Positions 7,800 through 17,980 are shown, numbered from the stretch's first letter. The stretch is 56,459 nt of DNA from Brevibacillus sp. SYP-B805 (GCF_011059135.1 NZ_JAALGD010000021.1:1-56459), one strand, 5' to 3'. Notes: generated from the sequence alone by a model not told the origin. Program-made: numbers and translations.

Positions 7800-8879
7800 A
7801 TGCATCGTGTGCTGGTCTACCGCCGGAAGTATTTGGCGAACAGCGAGACGTTTATCTATCAGCAGCTGATCGGCCACCGCCGGGTAAAACCGGTCGTCTT
7901 GACGCGCAGCAAACCATTCAATCTGCAGCAGTTCCCGTATCATCCCATCTATATCCGCAAAAGCTTCCGCGGACTGGACCGCTGGCTGAAGCGGCAGAAC
8001 ATCAGCTGCCTGCATGCCCGCTTCGGCACGGCGGGCGTGGAACTTCTGCCGGTGGCCCGCAAGACGCGGCTTCCGCTCATCGTCTCGTTTCATGGCTTTG
8101 ATGCAACCAAGCAGGTCAACAGAAGCAAACGGTACCGCGCCCAGCTGCGCACGCTGTTCCGCCGCAGCCGGGCGGTTACGGTCGTCAGCCGGCATATGAA
8201 GAGAAGGCTGATCCGTCTCGGCTGTCCGGAACGAAAAATCGTCCTCATCCGCTCCGGTATCGACCTACGCCAGTTTCCCTTTCAACCGTCTCCTTCCGTC
8301 CGCGATGACGCGTTTCGTATTCTGAGCGTCGGCCGCCTGACGGAGAAAAAAGGCATGGATATCCTGATCAGGGCGTTTTGGCGCCTCCTGCGGACCTATC
8401 CGCGGGCAACCCTGACCATCGTGGGGGATGGGGAGCAAAAGGGGAAACTGCTCCGGCTGGTCAGCCGGTTGGGCATCCGGAAACAAGTTACGTTTACCGG
8501 GGCGCTGCCGCATCAGGAAGTGCGCAGGGCGATGGAAGGCTGCCATCTCTTTGTCCTGGCCTGCAAAACGGCAAAAGACGGCAATCAGGAGGGGATACCC
8601 AACGTCCTGATGGAGGCGATGGCGCTCGGCAGACCGGTGATTTCCACGTACCACGCCGGCATTCCCGAGTTGATCACCCATGGGAAAAACGGATTTCTTG
8701 TGCCGGAGAAGGCTCCCGACAAGCTGGCCCGGATGATGGCGTACGTGCTGTCGCAGCCGGAGCGCTGGCCGCAGGTGACCGCGAACGCCCGCCAGCGCGT
8801 GGCAGAGCGGCATGATATCCAAAAGCAGCGGCGAAAACTGGAAGATTTGTATCTATCAGTGATCGGGAAAGCGAGGTGA
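7800..8879 (+). CDS. GT4 glycosyltransferase, YtcC-like
   Basis: A 359-residue GT-B enzyme. The C-terminal domain begins with LSVGRLTEKKGMDIL (about 175) and has the E-x7-E motif in EGIPNVLMEAM (about 263-272). The N-terminal acceptor domain has the HARFG and HGFDA motifs of the family. It starts 4 bases after the epimerase stop behind GGGGGTAAG and is followed after 4 bases by the dehydrogenase gene, so all are one transcript. Acceptor and sugar are unknown. Confidence 0.8.
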   Translation: MHRVLVYRRKYLANSETFIYQQLIGHRRVKPVVLTRSKPFNLQQFPYHPIYIRKSFRGLDRWLKRQNISCLHARFGTAGVELLPVARKTRLPLIVSFHGFDATKQVNRSKRYRAQLRTLFRRSRAVTVVSRHMKRRLIRLGCPERKIVLIRSGIDLRQFPFQPSPSVRDDAFRILSVGRLTEKKGMDILIRAFWRLLRTYPRATLTIVGDGEQKGKLLRLVSRLGIRKQVTFTGALPHQEVRRAMEGCHLFVLACKTAKDGNQEGIPNVLMEAMALGRPVISTYHAGIPELITHGKNGFLVPEKAPDKLARMMAYVLSQPERWPQVTANARQRVAERHDIQKQRRKLEDLYLSVIGKAR

Positions 8880-8883
8880 AGCG

Positions 8884-10173
8884 ATGAAGATCACGGTGAT
8901 CGGTACGGGGTATGTTGGGTTGACCACGGCGGTCTCTTTTGCGATGCGTGGCCACAGCGTCATGGGAGTGGACGTGGATGCGGCCAAAGTGGAACGGCTG
9001 CAGCGCGGCCAATCCCCCATCTATGAGCCCGGACTCGAACCCGCATTGCAAAAGGCGATGGAGGAAGGAGGCCTGACCTTCACGGCGAATCCGGCGGAGG
9101 CGGTCGCACGGGCGGATGCCCTCTTTCTCTGCGTGGGCACGCCGGAAGGCCAAGACGGCCGCGCGGACCTTGGCTATCTGTTCAAGGCGGTCGCCACGCT
9201 TCAGGAACTGCTGCCGAAGGAGGGGGGAGAGAGGCTTGTTGTAATCAAAAGCACCGTTCCGGTCGGCACCTCGGATCAGATCGCGGGCATGTTTGCCGCT
9301 TACAGCAACGTGCATGTTGTCACCAATCCCGAATTTTTGCGGGAAGGCAGAGCGCTCCAGGATTCGCTGGAACCGTCGCGCATCGTGATCGGCGCCCGGG
9401 ATGAGCGGGCGTTCGCGCTGATGGAAGACGTCTATGCGGACATCGATGCTCCCCGGATCCACACCACCCGTGCGAATGCGGAGATGATCAAATACGCGTC
9501 CAATGCGTTTCTCGCCACACGCATTTCGTTTATGAACGAGCTGGCAAGGCTTTGTGCGGCTGTAGGAGCGGACATCGAGGTAGTCGCCCGCGGGATGGGG
9601 CTTGACAGCCGAATCGGGCCGGAATTCCTGCGCGCCGGTGTCGGTTTCGGAGGCTCGTGCTTTCCGAAGGATATCGAAGCGTTGATCAATTTGGCGCGGG
9701 CGACCCAAACCCCGCTGTCCCTGCTGGAGCAGGTCAGAGCGATCAACCGGAGCCAGCCTGCCTGGTTTCTGGACCGGATGCGGAACTGCCTGCAAACCTT
9801 CGCGGGCAAGGAGATCGCGCTGCTGGGCCTCTCCTTTAAACCGGAGACGGATGATATCCGGGAGGCCCCTTCCCTTGTGATCGTAAAGAGATTGCTGGCC
9901 GAAGGGGCGCATGTGCGCGCCTACGACCCCGTGGCAGTGCCGCATGTGGTGCGGCTCTTCCCGGAGCTGACCTTCGTCAATACGGCCTACGATGCGCTGG
10001 AGGGAGCAGACGCTGCCATTTTGGTAACGGAGTGGAAGGAATGCACCCAGCTTGACTGGCTGTGGGTGAAAGTCATCATGGCGGGGACGTTTCTGTTTGA
10101 CGGCCGCAATGCATGGCCGGCGGAGCATGTGAAAGGACTCGGGTTTACCTATCTGGGGGTTGGCAGGAGCTGA
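8884..10173 (+). CDS. UDP-glucose 6-dehydrogenase
   Basis: Oxidises UDP-glucose to UDP-glucuronate with two NAD. The 429-residue protein has the N-terminal NAD motif GTGYVGL (7-13), the central helix region with NAEMIKYASNAFLA, the catalytic cysteine in GFGGSCFPKD (C near 259) and the C-terminal domain with GLSFKPETDDIREAP. It is the last gene of the cluster and corresponds to YtcA/TuaD. It implies that the predicted coat polysaccharide is acidic (uronic acid containing). Confidence 0.88.
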   Translation: MKITVIGTGYVGLTTAVSFAMRGHSVMGVDVDAAKVERLQRGQSPIYEPGLEPALQKAMEEGGLTFTANPAEAVARADALFLCVGTPEGQDGRADLGYLFKAVATLQELLPKEGGERLVVIKSTVPVGTSDQIAGMFAAYSNVHVVTNPEFLREGRALQDSLEPSRIVIGARDERAFALMEDVYADIDAPRIHTTRANAEMIKYASNAFLATRISFMNELARLCAAVGADIEVVARGMGLDSRIGPEFLRAGVGFGGSCFPKDIEALINLARATQTPLSLLEQVRAINRSQPAWFLDRMRNCLQTFAGKEIALLGLSFKPETDDIREAPSLVIVKRLLAEGAHVRAYDPVAVPHVVRLFPELTFVNTAYDALEGADAAILVTEWKECTQLDWLWVKVIMAGTFLFDGRNAWPAEHVKGLGFTYLGVGRS

Positions 10174-10193
10174 AGCCGGAAACAACCAGAAAT

Positions 10194-10231
10194 CCCCGCC
10201 CGTCAAGCGGCGTGCCACGGGCGGGGTGGTT
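10194..10231 (+). terminator. GC-rich hairpin after coat cluster
   Basis: Perfect 10-bp stem CCCCGCCCGT/ACGGGCGGGG with a 13-base loop, but only a weak T stretch after it. Confidence 0.5.
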
Positions 10232-10257
10232 CGGCTGTCGGGCGGCATGACAAATAT

Positions 10258-10286
10258 TTGAAGTTGGTGCGGATTTCCGTTACGAT
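10258..10286 (+). promoter_or_regulatory. Possible sigma-A promoter of pepF
   Basis: TTGAAG at 10258-10263, 17 bases, TACGAT at 10281-10286. Confidence 0.45.
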
Positions 10287-10326
10287 TACAGTGTACGGAT
10301 GAATGCGTGTGAAAGGAGCAACTCTC

Positions 10327-12153
10327 ATGAATAAAAACAAGACACTGCCGAAGCGAAGCGAAATCCCCGCCGAATTCAAATGGAGGCTGGAAGATATCTA
10401 TCCTTCCGATGAGGCATGGGAGGAAGATGTCAAAAAGGTGAAGGAGATGATCGAACAGATCAAATCCAAGCAGGGGACGCTTGCGCAATCGGGGAAACAT
10501 TTGCTGGATGCGCTGGTCTTGCAGGATGAATTGACCAAAACGATGGATCAGGTGTACGTCTATGCACGGATGCGCCGCGACGAAGACAATACGAACAGCA
10601 CGTACCAGGCGCTGACAGACCGAGCGACAAGCTTGAGCACGCAGGTGTACAGCGCCTTGTCATACATACAGCCGGAGATCCTCGCGATCGACAGCGAGGA
10701 ATTGAAAAAGCTGCAGGCGAGCGAGCCGGGCCTGGAACATTACCGGAAGCTGTTGGAGGAAATTACCCGCTTCAAGCCGCATACGCTGTCTGCACCGGAA
10801 GAGGCGATCCTGGCCCAGGTGGGAGAATTGGCGTCCGCCCCCGGCAAGATTTTCGGCATGCTGAACAATGCCGACATCAAGTTCCCCATGATTACGAACG
10901 AGAACGGCGAAGAGGTGGAGCTGACCAAGGGGCGCTACATCCAGTTCCTGGAAAGTAAAGATCGCCGCGTGCGCAGGGAGGCGTTTGAAGCGCTGTATGC
11001 CACCTACGGCAAGCACCGCAACACGATTGCCGCCACGCTTGCATCGGTCGTGAAGCGGGATGTCTTCTACGCACGCACGCGCAAGTACGAGTCTGCCCTG
11101 AAGGCGGCGCTGTTTGCCGACAACGTCGACCTCTCCGTCTACGACAACCTGATCGCCACCGTTCGCGAGCATCTGCCGCTGATGCACCGCTATGTCGCGC
11201 TGCGCAAAAAAATGCTGGGGCTTGATGAACTGCACATGTACGACCTGTACGTGCCGATCGTGAAGGAGGTGGAGATGGAGATCCCGTATGAGCAGGCGGT
11301 CGCCACGATCAAAGAAGCGCTGCGCCCGCTCGGCGAGGACTATGGCCGCGTCCTGGAAACGGGATTTACCTCCGGCTGGATCGATGTGTACGAAAATGAA
11401 GGCAAGACGAGCGGCGCCTACTCCTGGGGCGCTTATACGACACATCCGTATGTCCTGATGAACTACCAGGACAATGTCAACAACATGTTCACGCTGGCCC
11501 ATGAGATGGGGCATGCCCTGCACAGCTACTATTCCAACAAGAACCAGCCGTACACCTATGCGGATTACACGATTTTCGTGGCGGAAGTGGCGTCCACGCT
11601 GAACGAAGCGCTGTTGATGCACCACCTGCTGAAGACGACGACGGATAAGGCGCAGCGCATGTACCTCATCAACTATTATATGGAGCAGTTCCGCGGCACG
11701 CTGTTCAGACAGACCATGTTTGCCGAATTTGAAAAGCTGATCCATGCCAAGGTGGAGCAGGATGAGCCGCTGACCGCCGACCGTCTATCCGAATGGTACC
11801 GGGAGCTGAATGTGGCCTATCACGGGAAAGAGATGGTGGTGGACAGCCAGATTGATCTCGAATGGGCGCGAATCCCGCATTTCTACAACAATTTCTATGT
11901 CTACAAGTATGCAACCGGCTTCTCGGCAGCCACTTCCCTGGCGAAACAGATTCTGGAGGAGGGGCAGCCGGCCGTGGAACGCTACCTCAACTTCCTGAAG
12001 AGCGGCGGCTCCGATTATCCGCTCAATCTGCTCAAGAAGGCGGGAGTGGATATGACCTCGCCGGAGCCGATCCGCGAAGCTTTGAGCGTCTTCCGGGACC
12101 TGTTGGAGCAGATGGAAGAACTGGCTGGTATTCAAACACCATCAACCCCATAA
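10327..12153 (+). CDS. pepF: Oligoendopeptidase F (M3B)
   Basis: Cytoplasmic zinc metallopeptidase that cleaves short peptides. The 608 residues match the PepF size. The zinc motif HEMGH is at about 392-396, followed by a conserved FVAEVASTLNE with the third ligand Glu. ATG 10327 is chosen because AAAGGAG lies 8 bases before it; an upstream in-frame ATG at 10303 has no such site. A second, more divergent M3 peptidase is encoded at 37803. It is a single-gene unit between its own promoter and terminator. Confidence 0.9.
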   Translation: MNKNKTLPKRSEIPAEFKWRLEDIYPSDEAWEEDVKKVKEMIEQIKSKQGTLAQSGKHLLDALVLQDELTKTMDQVYVYARMRRDEDNTNSTYQALTDRATSLSTQVYSALSYIQPEILAIDSEELKKLQASEPGLEHYRKLLEEITRFKPHTLSAPEEAILAQVGELASAPGKIFGMLNNADIKFPMITNENGEEVELTKGRYIQFLESKDRRVRREAFEALYATYGKHRNTIAATLASVVKRDVFYARTRKYESALKAALFADNVDLSVYDNLIATVREHLPLMHRYVALRKKMLGLDELHMYDLYVPIVKEVEMEIPYEQAVATIKEALRPLGEDYGRVLETGFTSGWIDVYENEGKTSGAYSWGAYTTHPYVLMNYQDNVNNMFTLAHEMGHALHSYYSNKNQPYTYADYTIFVAEVASTLNEALLMHHLLKTTTDKAQRMYLINYYMEQFRGTLFRQTMFAEFEKLIHAKVEQDEPLTADRLSEWYRELNVAYHGKEMVVDSQIDLEWARIPHFYNNFYVYKYATGFSAATSLAKQILEEGQPAVERYLNFLKSGGSDYPLNLLKKAGVDMTSPEPIREALSVFRDLLEQMEELAGIQTPSTP

Positions 12154-12174
12154 CCGGCATTATCGGAAAAACCG

Positions 12175-12212
12175 AACGCCTTCGTTCTCCGCAGAACGAA
12201 GGCGTTCTTTTT
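12175..12212 (+). terminator. Intrinsic terminator of pepF
   Basis: Perfect 14-bp stem (12175-12188 with 12193-12206), 4-base loop, then CTTTTT. Confidence 0.88.
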
Positions 12213-12270
12213 GGTTACGGCAGCACATTCCGGCAAAACTATCCGTTGACAACATCTTTGGAGGGACAGC

Positions 12271-13407
12271 ATGGAAGAGAAAGAGAGCCGGGAATATGTC
12301 GTCTATCTTGCGTTGTATCTGCTGCTTGCCACAAGCCTCGTCACGGTTTTTGTCGCCACACGCGGCAGCGGCCAGCATCTCGCGGAAAAACAGCTCGCCT
12401 GGGTCGTGATCGGCATGGGGTGTCTCGCCATGCTCCGCAAGATCGACTACCGGCATTACGCCAACCATGCCATCGGGCTGTACGCAGGAGGGATCCTGCT
12501 GTTGCTGGCCGTCTTCGTCGTCGGCAGGAAGATCAACGGGGCTATCAGCTGGATCGATCTGGGAGTGCTCAACATCCAGCCCTCCGAGTTGACCCGCCTC
12601 ACGACACTGCTGCTGCTTGCCCGCCTGTATGAGTGGAACCGGGGTGCCTTTTACAGAGGCGAGGAGGTAGCCAAAGCGGTCCTTCTTGTGCTGCTGCCCA
12701 CATCGCTGGTACTGCTGCAGCCCGATTTGGGCATGGCGCTGATCTATCTCTCCCTGCTCGGCTGCTTTCTGATCATGAGCCGTCTCTCCGGATTTGTTCA
12801 CATAACATATCTTATGACAACAATCGGACTCGTTTTCTCCTTGTACGCACTGCATGCCTTTTTCCCCGATCTGTTTTTCCGGGTGGTTCGGCCCCATCAG
12901 TTCGAGCGGCTGCTCTCTTTTTTGGACCCCGAAGTGGATCCCCTTGGCAGCGGCTACCAATATATCCAGGCGCGAAACGTGGTGGGCAGCGGACAATTGG
13001 GCGGCACGGGCGGGCTGTGGGTGCGGACGGCTTTCGGGGCGAATCTGCCGGAACAGCATACCGATTTTATCTTTGCGGTGATCGCCCAGCAGTGGGGGTT
13101 TCTTGGAGCCAGCTTCCTGCTGCTGCTTTATTTTGTGCTGTTTTATCGGCTGGTCGGGTGGGCGCTGCAGACGCCTGATCTCTTCGCCGCCTTTTTTATC
13201 AGCGGGATGGTGACACTCTGGTCGTTCCAGGTGTTTGTCAATATCGGGATGAATATCGGGCTGTCCCCCATCACCGGTTTGACCCTGCCGTTCATCAGCT
13301 ACGGGGGCAGTTCCATGATCTCCAATCTGATCGCATTCGGCATGCTCGTCAGCATGCGCCGGCCTTCTCCGCTGTGGAGGCTGCATCCCGGCATCATGAA
13401 GAAATGA
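12271..13407 (+). CDS. RodA/FtsW/SpoVE family (SEDS) protein
   Basis: SEDS proteins are membrane peptidoglycan glycosyltransferases. The 378 residues contain about ten hydrophobic segments and family motifs: WIDLGVLNIQPSEL, a LLQPDLGMALIY helix, and NIGMNIGLSPITGLTLPFISYGGSS near the C-terminus. The length and short loops fit RodA better than FtsW or SpoVE. It lies away from a division cluster and has no partner penicillin-binding protein here, so it may be a secondary RodA. ATG 12271 follows GGAGGG. Confidence 0.85.
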   Translation: MEEKESREYVVYLALYLLLATSLVTVFVATRGSGQHLAEKQLAWVVIGMGCLAMLRKIDYRHYANHAIGLYAGGILLLLAVFVVGRKINGAISWIDLGVLNIQPSELTRLTTLLLLARLYEWNRGAFYRGEEVAKAVLLVLLPTSLVLLQPDLGMALIYLSLLGCFLIMSRLSGFVHITYLMTTIGLVFSLYALHAFFPDLFFRVVRPHQFERLLSFLDPEVDPLGSGYQYIQARNVVGSGQLGGTGGLWVRTAFGANLPEQHTDFIFAVIAQQWGFLGASFLLLLYFVLFYRLVGWALQTPDLFAAFFISGMVTLWSFQVFVNIGMNIGLSPITGLTLPFISYGGSSMISNLIAFGMLVSMRRPSPLWRLHPGIMKK

Positions 13408-13616
13408 TGGGTGATCTATAAAAAATTCTTTTAAAAAACCCTTGAATCTTTTTCCATTTTGCGTCGTAATGTAGGTATGCCTATTTACGGGAAGCATACA
13501 TCGCCCGATCATCTCCGTCTCGGGATGGAGAGAAGTTCGTTCTCCTGGCGGTTAAGCGTCCGGGAAAAAACTGGCAGACTAAATACAGAAACCATATGGA
13601 ACAGGTTGGAGGAATC

Positions 13617-14846
13617 ATGGTGAAGAAACAGTTGTCTTTTTTATTGGCGGCAACCCTGCTTGCAGCAGCCGGCTGCGGACAGAATCCAGGCGCACCGGAT
13701 GCTGCCCAACAGGAAGCTAAAGCCAAGATCGTCGAACTGTACACAGTCGAAAAACAGACCAAACCCATCATGCTGGCGGTAACGGGAATGGTGGAAGCAA
13801 AGCAGGAGGCATCCCTCGCGTTCGGCACCAGCGGCAAGATCACGCAGATCACGGTGAAAAAGGGGGATCAGGTGGCGGCAGGCCAGCTGCTGGCGTCGCT
13901 GGATGCCGGGTATTACCAGAAGGCGTTGGAAGCGGCGGCCGGCCAGGTTCGGGAAGCCGCCACGCGCAAGCAGGTGACGGTAAACGGAGCCAAGCCGGAA
14001 GAGATTCAACAGCAGCGGCTGCAGGTGGAGGCCGCCGACAAGCGGTATGAGAAGGCAAAGCAGGACCGCCTCAAGGGAGAAAAGCTGTATGAGGGCGGAG
14101 CGATTTCGAAAGCCGCGTTGGACGATCTGCGTTTGCAGGAGGAACAGGCCGAAATCGCCTCGAAGAACGAGCACATCCGGCTGGATGACATGCTGAAAGG
14201 GGCGGACGCCGATGACCTCGCCGCCGTGGATGCTTCGCTGCAGCTGGCGTCCAGCGAGGCGGAGCGGGCGCGAAAAACGCTGGGCGATACCAAGGTCGTG
14301 GCCCCATTCGCCGGAACGGTTGTGGATGTGACCCAGCAGGTGGGCGAATTGTCCGGACCGGGTCAGGCGCTGATTCACCTGGTGGATCTCTCGACCGTGA
14401 AAGTGACCGTGGACGTTGCCAGCGACCTTATTGACCAATTCCGCGAAGGAGAAGAGGTGACGGTCTCCAGGGACGGCCAGAACAAGACCGCCGGGAGAAT
14501 CACCTATATTTCTCCCGTGATTGATCAACAGACCGGCAAATACCGCGTGGAAGTGACGGTTCCCAATCACGATCGCGCATGGCGCGGCGGGATGCTGGCC
14601 ACGGTGGAAGTCCCGCGGCAGATCAAAGGATTGGTCGTGCCCATGGAAAGCGTCGGGATCTCCCAATCCGACCGCTACGTCCTCGTCGTGGAAAACGGGG
14701 TGGCGAAAAAACGCGTCGTGACCATCGGGCAGGTGCTCGACGACAAGATCGAAGTGCTGTCCGGGCTGAAAGCAGGCGACAAGGTGGTCCGCACCGGCAT
14801 CACCTACATCATCGACGGTGAAAAAGTGGCCGCGAAGGGAGAATAA
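13617..14846 (+). CDS. RND efflux membrane-fusion (HlyD-type) lipoprotein
   Basis: Periplasmic adaptor-type subunit, here a predicted lipoprotein: a basic N-terminus, a hydrophobic stretch and a lipobox-like AAAGC with C20. The order is a beta-barrel/lipoyl half (TVKKGDQVAAGQLLASLD), a long helical hairpin rich in Glu/Ala/Lys (about 95-220), the second lipoyl half (VVAPFAGTVVDV) and beta domains to residue 409. GTG 13620 is an alternative start with better spacing from GGAGG. It is 3 bases upstream of the RND pump gene, so the pair is one export system; substrates are unknown. Confidence 0.85.
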   Translation: MVKKQLSFLLAATLLAAAGCGQNPGAPDAAQQEAKAKIVELYTVEKQTKPIMLAVTGMVEAKQEASLAFGTSGKITQITVKKGDQVAAGQLLASLDAGYYQKALEAAAGQVREAATRKQVTVNGAKPEEIQQQRLQVEAADKRYEKAKQDRLKGEKLYEGGAISKAALDDLRLQEEQAEIASKNEHIRLDDMLKGADADDLAAVDASLQLASSEAERARKTLGDTKVVAPFAGTVVDVTQQVGELSGPGQALIHLVDLSTVKVTVDVASDLIDQFREGEEVTVSRDGQNKTAGRITYISPVIDQQTGKYRVEVTVPNHDRAWRGGMLATVEVPRQIKGLVVPMESVGISQSDRYVLVVENGVAKKRVVTIGQVLDDKIEVLSGLKAGDKVVRTGITYIIDGEKVAAKGE

Positions 14847-14849
14847 CCG

Positions 14850-17800
14850 ATGGAGAAATTGCTGCACTTTTTCCTCAAGCGCAAATTGATCATTTACATG
14901 TTTACGGCCCTCATCGTCCTGGCTGGCGTCGGTTCCCTGCTCTCCTTCAAGGTCTCCTTCGTGCCCAAGACCAATCTGCCGTGGACGGAGATCCGCATAT
15001 CCGGTGGCTCCCTTCCGCCTGAAGAGATGGAAGAGAAGATTACCGACAAGATTGAAAAAGAGATCAAAGACATTCCGGAAATCATTGAATATGGTTCTAC
15101 ATCCAGCACCGGCAGCGTCAGCATCTGGACGAAGGCGAAAGAAGGACAGGGGACGGAAGTCAAGCAGAAGCTGGAAAGCATCGTCAACCGTCTGCGCAAT
15201 GACTTCCCCAAGGAAATCACCCATGTGACAGTGGAGCAGGCCAGCTATGGCGATACCCAGCTCGCCCAGATCGCCGTCACCGGGGCAGATCCGCAAACCA
15301 TGCTGAATCTGGCCAAAACCACCATCAAGGATCGCATTGAAGCGGTCGAGGGCGTCAAAAAAGTGGAGGTTCAGGAAGGGGTTTATGAAAACAAGGTTAC
15401 CGTCACCATGCAGCCGGAAAAGCTGATGGCGTACAACGTGACGCCCCAGGAGGTCATCCGGCAGTTGCAGGCGGCCGACTGGAAGCAGGCGGTCGGCACG
15501 CTGGAAAATGACGGCTTCAACACCGTCATCGAGATTGACAACTCCTTCAAAACGATTCAGCAGATCGGGGAGGTCATGATTGAGACCCCGCGCGGCAGCG
15601 TTGCGCTGCGCCAGCTGGCGGACATTCAGGATGTGCGCGGGCAGAACAAGGATATGCTGACCCTGGCGAAAGGGAAACCGTTCGTCACCATGCTGATTTC
15701 CAAAACGGAAGATGCCGATGTGATCGACACCTGGAAGCGGGTGAAGGCGGAGCTCGACAAGATGGAGGCGGAAGCGGGCGGCAAGTATTCGTTCACGGTC
15801 CATTTCGAGACGGCTTCATTCATCCAGACGTCGATCCGGAACTTGAGTCGCGAAGTAGCATTGGGCGGATTCCTCGCCGTCGCCATCCTGATCTTTTTCC
15901 TGAAAAACTGGCGGGTTACCCTGGTGATTGCGACGACGCTCCCGCTTTCTGCGCTGATGACGTTTATCGCCATGAAGATCTTCGGCTACGAGATTGACGC
16001 GGTATCCCTGATCTCGCTCAGCCTGTCCGCCGGGTTGATCGTGGACGCGGCCATCGTCGTCCTGGAGAGCATCTATCACTTCCGCGAACGGGGGGTGCCG
16101 CTGCGCGAAGCGATCATCAAAGGCAGCAGAGAGGTGCTGACGCCGGTCGTCTCGTCCCAAATCACCATGGTCGTCGTCTTTCTCCCCTTGATGCTGGCGG
16201 ATTTCGGGGAGGAATACAAGCCGATTTTCGTGACGATCGCCTTTACGGTTACCGCCGCGATCACGGCGTCCACGCTGGCCGCCATCTTTTTTGTCCCGAT
16301 CATTGCCGACAGCTTCCTGAAGCGGGATAAAAAGGTGGGGCATGGCGGCGAACAAAAAGGTGTGGCGGCAGCGATTACCCGAGGATTCCAGCGACTGCTT
16401 GCCGTAGCGCTGCGCCACCGCATCAAGACCCTGTTCGTCGCGGTTCTGCTGTTTGCCGCCGCCATTCCCCTGACCCCCTTCATCAAGCAGGGGGAATTTC
16501 TGGATGCCAGCGAGGATTTCATCTATGCCAAGCTGACGCTGGCTAAAGGCATGACGCTGGAAACCTCCAGGGAAGTGGGGCTGCAGGCGGAAGCCAGCTT
16601 GTATCAGCTTCCGGAGGTAAAAGATATCGCCCTGGTGATGACCAAGCGCGATGTCGAGATGTACATCACGCTCAAAAGCAAGAAGGAACGCTCCCGCGAC
16701 AAGGATGAGCTGACCAAAGAGATCAACAGCCGGCTGAAGGAAAACAAGCTGGTCGATCGGCTTCAAATGAGCTTCGGCGGTCAGGGCGGCAGCGCGCCCG
16801 TTCAGCTGCAGGTGGTCGGGGATGAGCTGCCGGTCGCTGAAGCATTGACCAAAGACGTGGAAAACATGCTATCCTCCATCCCCGGCGTGACCAATGTACG
16901 CAATGACTTTTCCGAAGGCTCGGAAAAGCTGACCCTGCTTCCCAAAAAGGATGTGATGGAACGCATGCAGGTGGATCCGCAGATGCTGCTGGCGCAGATC
17001 GGCGGACTGATCGGGGAGCAGACGGTGGCGGAAATGACGCTGGACGGTGTCGAGTTTGACGTCACGGCCAAATATCCGGATGATTGGATGAAGCATCCGG
17101 ATCAGCTGAGCCGGGCGCTGATCACCACCAAAACCGGGGCCCAGGTGCCGCTGATGGACCTGGTGGACTGGAAATACAGCAAAACGCCGAACAGTCTGAC
17201 CCACGAAAACGGTGAACGCGTGATAACCGTCTCGGCGGAATTGGCAGGAACCGATCTGGGGACCGTGGGCCGCGCCATCCAGGAAAAAATGGGTTCGCTT
17301 CCGATTCCGGCAGGATATGAAGTGAAGCTGGCCGGCGATTTGAAGCAGCAGAGCCAAAACCTGTCGAGCGGGCTTCTGGTCTTCCTCGGGGCGATGGCCG
17401 TAATCTACATCATCATGGTGGCCCAGTTCGGACGGCTGTCCCATCCGATCATCATCATCCTGTCCCTGCCGATGGCGTTCGTCGGGGTCGTGGTCGGTCT
17501 GGTCACCACCCAGCGCACGTTTACGCTGATGGCGATCGTGGGGGTGACCATGCTGATCGGGATCGTGGTCTCCAACGCGATTCTCCTCATCGACCGGATG
17601 AACAATCTGCGGGCGCGGGGCTACGAGCTGAACGAAGCGATCCTGGAAGGGGTGAAAGACCGCGTCCGCCCGGTGATCATGACCAAGCTGACCGCGATCC
17701 TGGGGATGCTGCCGATGGCGCTCGCGATTTCCGACGGTTCCGATTTCCACGCGCCGCTGGCAACGGTCGTCATCTTCGGGCTGGTGTTCCATACGATCAT

Positions 17801-17936
17801 CACGCTGATTCTGGTGCCGGTCCTGTACTCGCTGTTTGAAAGTTTCTTTGCATGGCGGCAGGCGAAAAAAGCCGCCCGCCGCGCCGCCAAGCTTGCCAAA
17901 AGAGGACAGGAGAAGTCGATTCCGGCTGTGGAATGA
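14850..17936 (+). CDS. RND-family efflux transporter, SwrC/YerP-like
   Basis: Proton-driven inner-membrane pump of 1028 residues, the normal size for AcrB/HAE1 relatives. One N-terminal helix is followed by a large extracytoplasmic domain (about 35-325), a block of six helices (about 330-540), a second large domain (about 560-835) and a final six-helix block. The membrane motif GLIVDAAIVVLE (about 390-401) keeps the Asp of the proton relay. RND pumps are few in Gram-positives; B. subtilis SwrC exports surfactin and other lipopeptides. Together with the upstream adaptor lipoprotein it forms a two-gene operon ended by the terminator at 17951. Confidence 0.88.
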   Translation: MEKLLHFFLKRKLIIYMFTALIVLAGVGSLLSFKVSFVPKTNLPWTEIRISGGSLPPEEMEEKITDKIEKEIKDIPEIIEYGSTSSTGSVSIWTKAKEGQGTEVKQKLESIVNRLRNDFPKEITHVTVEQASYGDTQLAQIAVTGADPQTMLNLAKTTIKDRIEAVEGVKKVEVQEGVYENKVTVTMQPEKLMAYNVTPQEVIRQLQAADWKQAVGTLENDGFNTVIEIDNSFKTIQQIGEVMIETPRGSVALRQLADIQDVRGQNKDMLTLAKGKPFVTMLISKTEDADVIDTWKRVKAELDKMEAEAGGKYSFTVHFETASFIQTSIRNLSREVALGGFLAVAILIFFLKNWRVTLVIATTLPLSALMTFIAMKIFGYEIDAVSLISLSLSAGLIVDAAIVVLESIYHFRERGVPLREAIIKGSREVLTPVVSSQITMVVVFLPLMLADFGEEYKPIFVTIAFTVTAAITASTLAAIFFVPIIADSFLKRDKKVGHGGEQKGVAAAITRGFQRLLAVALRHRIKTLFVAVLLFAAAIPLTPFIKQGEFLDASEDFIYAKLTLAKGMTLETSREVGLQAEASLYQLPEVKDIALVMTKRDVEMYITLKSKKERSRDKDELTKEINSRLKENKLVDRLQMSFGGQGGSAPVQLQVVGDELPVAEALTKDVENMLSSIPGVTNVRNDFSEGSEKLTLLPKKDVMERMQVDPQMLLAQIGGLIGEQTVAEMTLDGVEFDVTAKYPDDWMKHPDQLSRALITTKTGAQVPLMDLVDWKYSKTPNSLTHENGERVITVSAELAGTDLGTVGRAIQEKMGSLPIPAGYEVKLAGDLKQQSQNLSSGLLVFLGAMAVIYIIMVAQFGRLSHPIIIILSLPMAFVGVVVGLVTTQRTFTLMAIVGVTMLIGIVVSNAILLIDRMNNLRARGYELNEAILEGVKDRVRPVIMTKLTAILGMLPMALAISDGSDFHAPLATVVIFGLVFHTIITLILVPVLYSLFESFFAWRQAKKAARRAAKLAKRGQEKSIPAVE

Positions 17937-17950
17937 CGGGGAGAACCCAA

Positions 17951-17980
17951 GGGGGGCACACAAATGCCCTCCCTTTTCTT
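17951..17980 (+). terminator. Intrinsic terminator of RND operon
   Basis: Stem GGGGGGCA/TGCCCTCC (one G-T pair), 6-base loop, then TTTTCTT. Confidence 0.7.

Noticed and set aside
13641-15803. Very long open frame on the minus strand (720 codons) and similar long antisense frames opposite pepF, LevR, nrdA and others
   Set aside because: They are mirror frames of GC-rich genes with clear family motifs on the other strand; their compositions (Arg, His, Gly rich) and lack of motifs are typical shadows.
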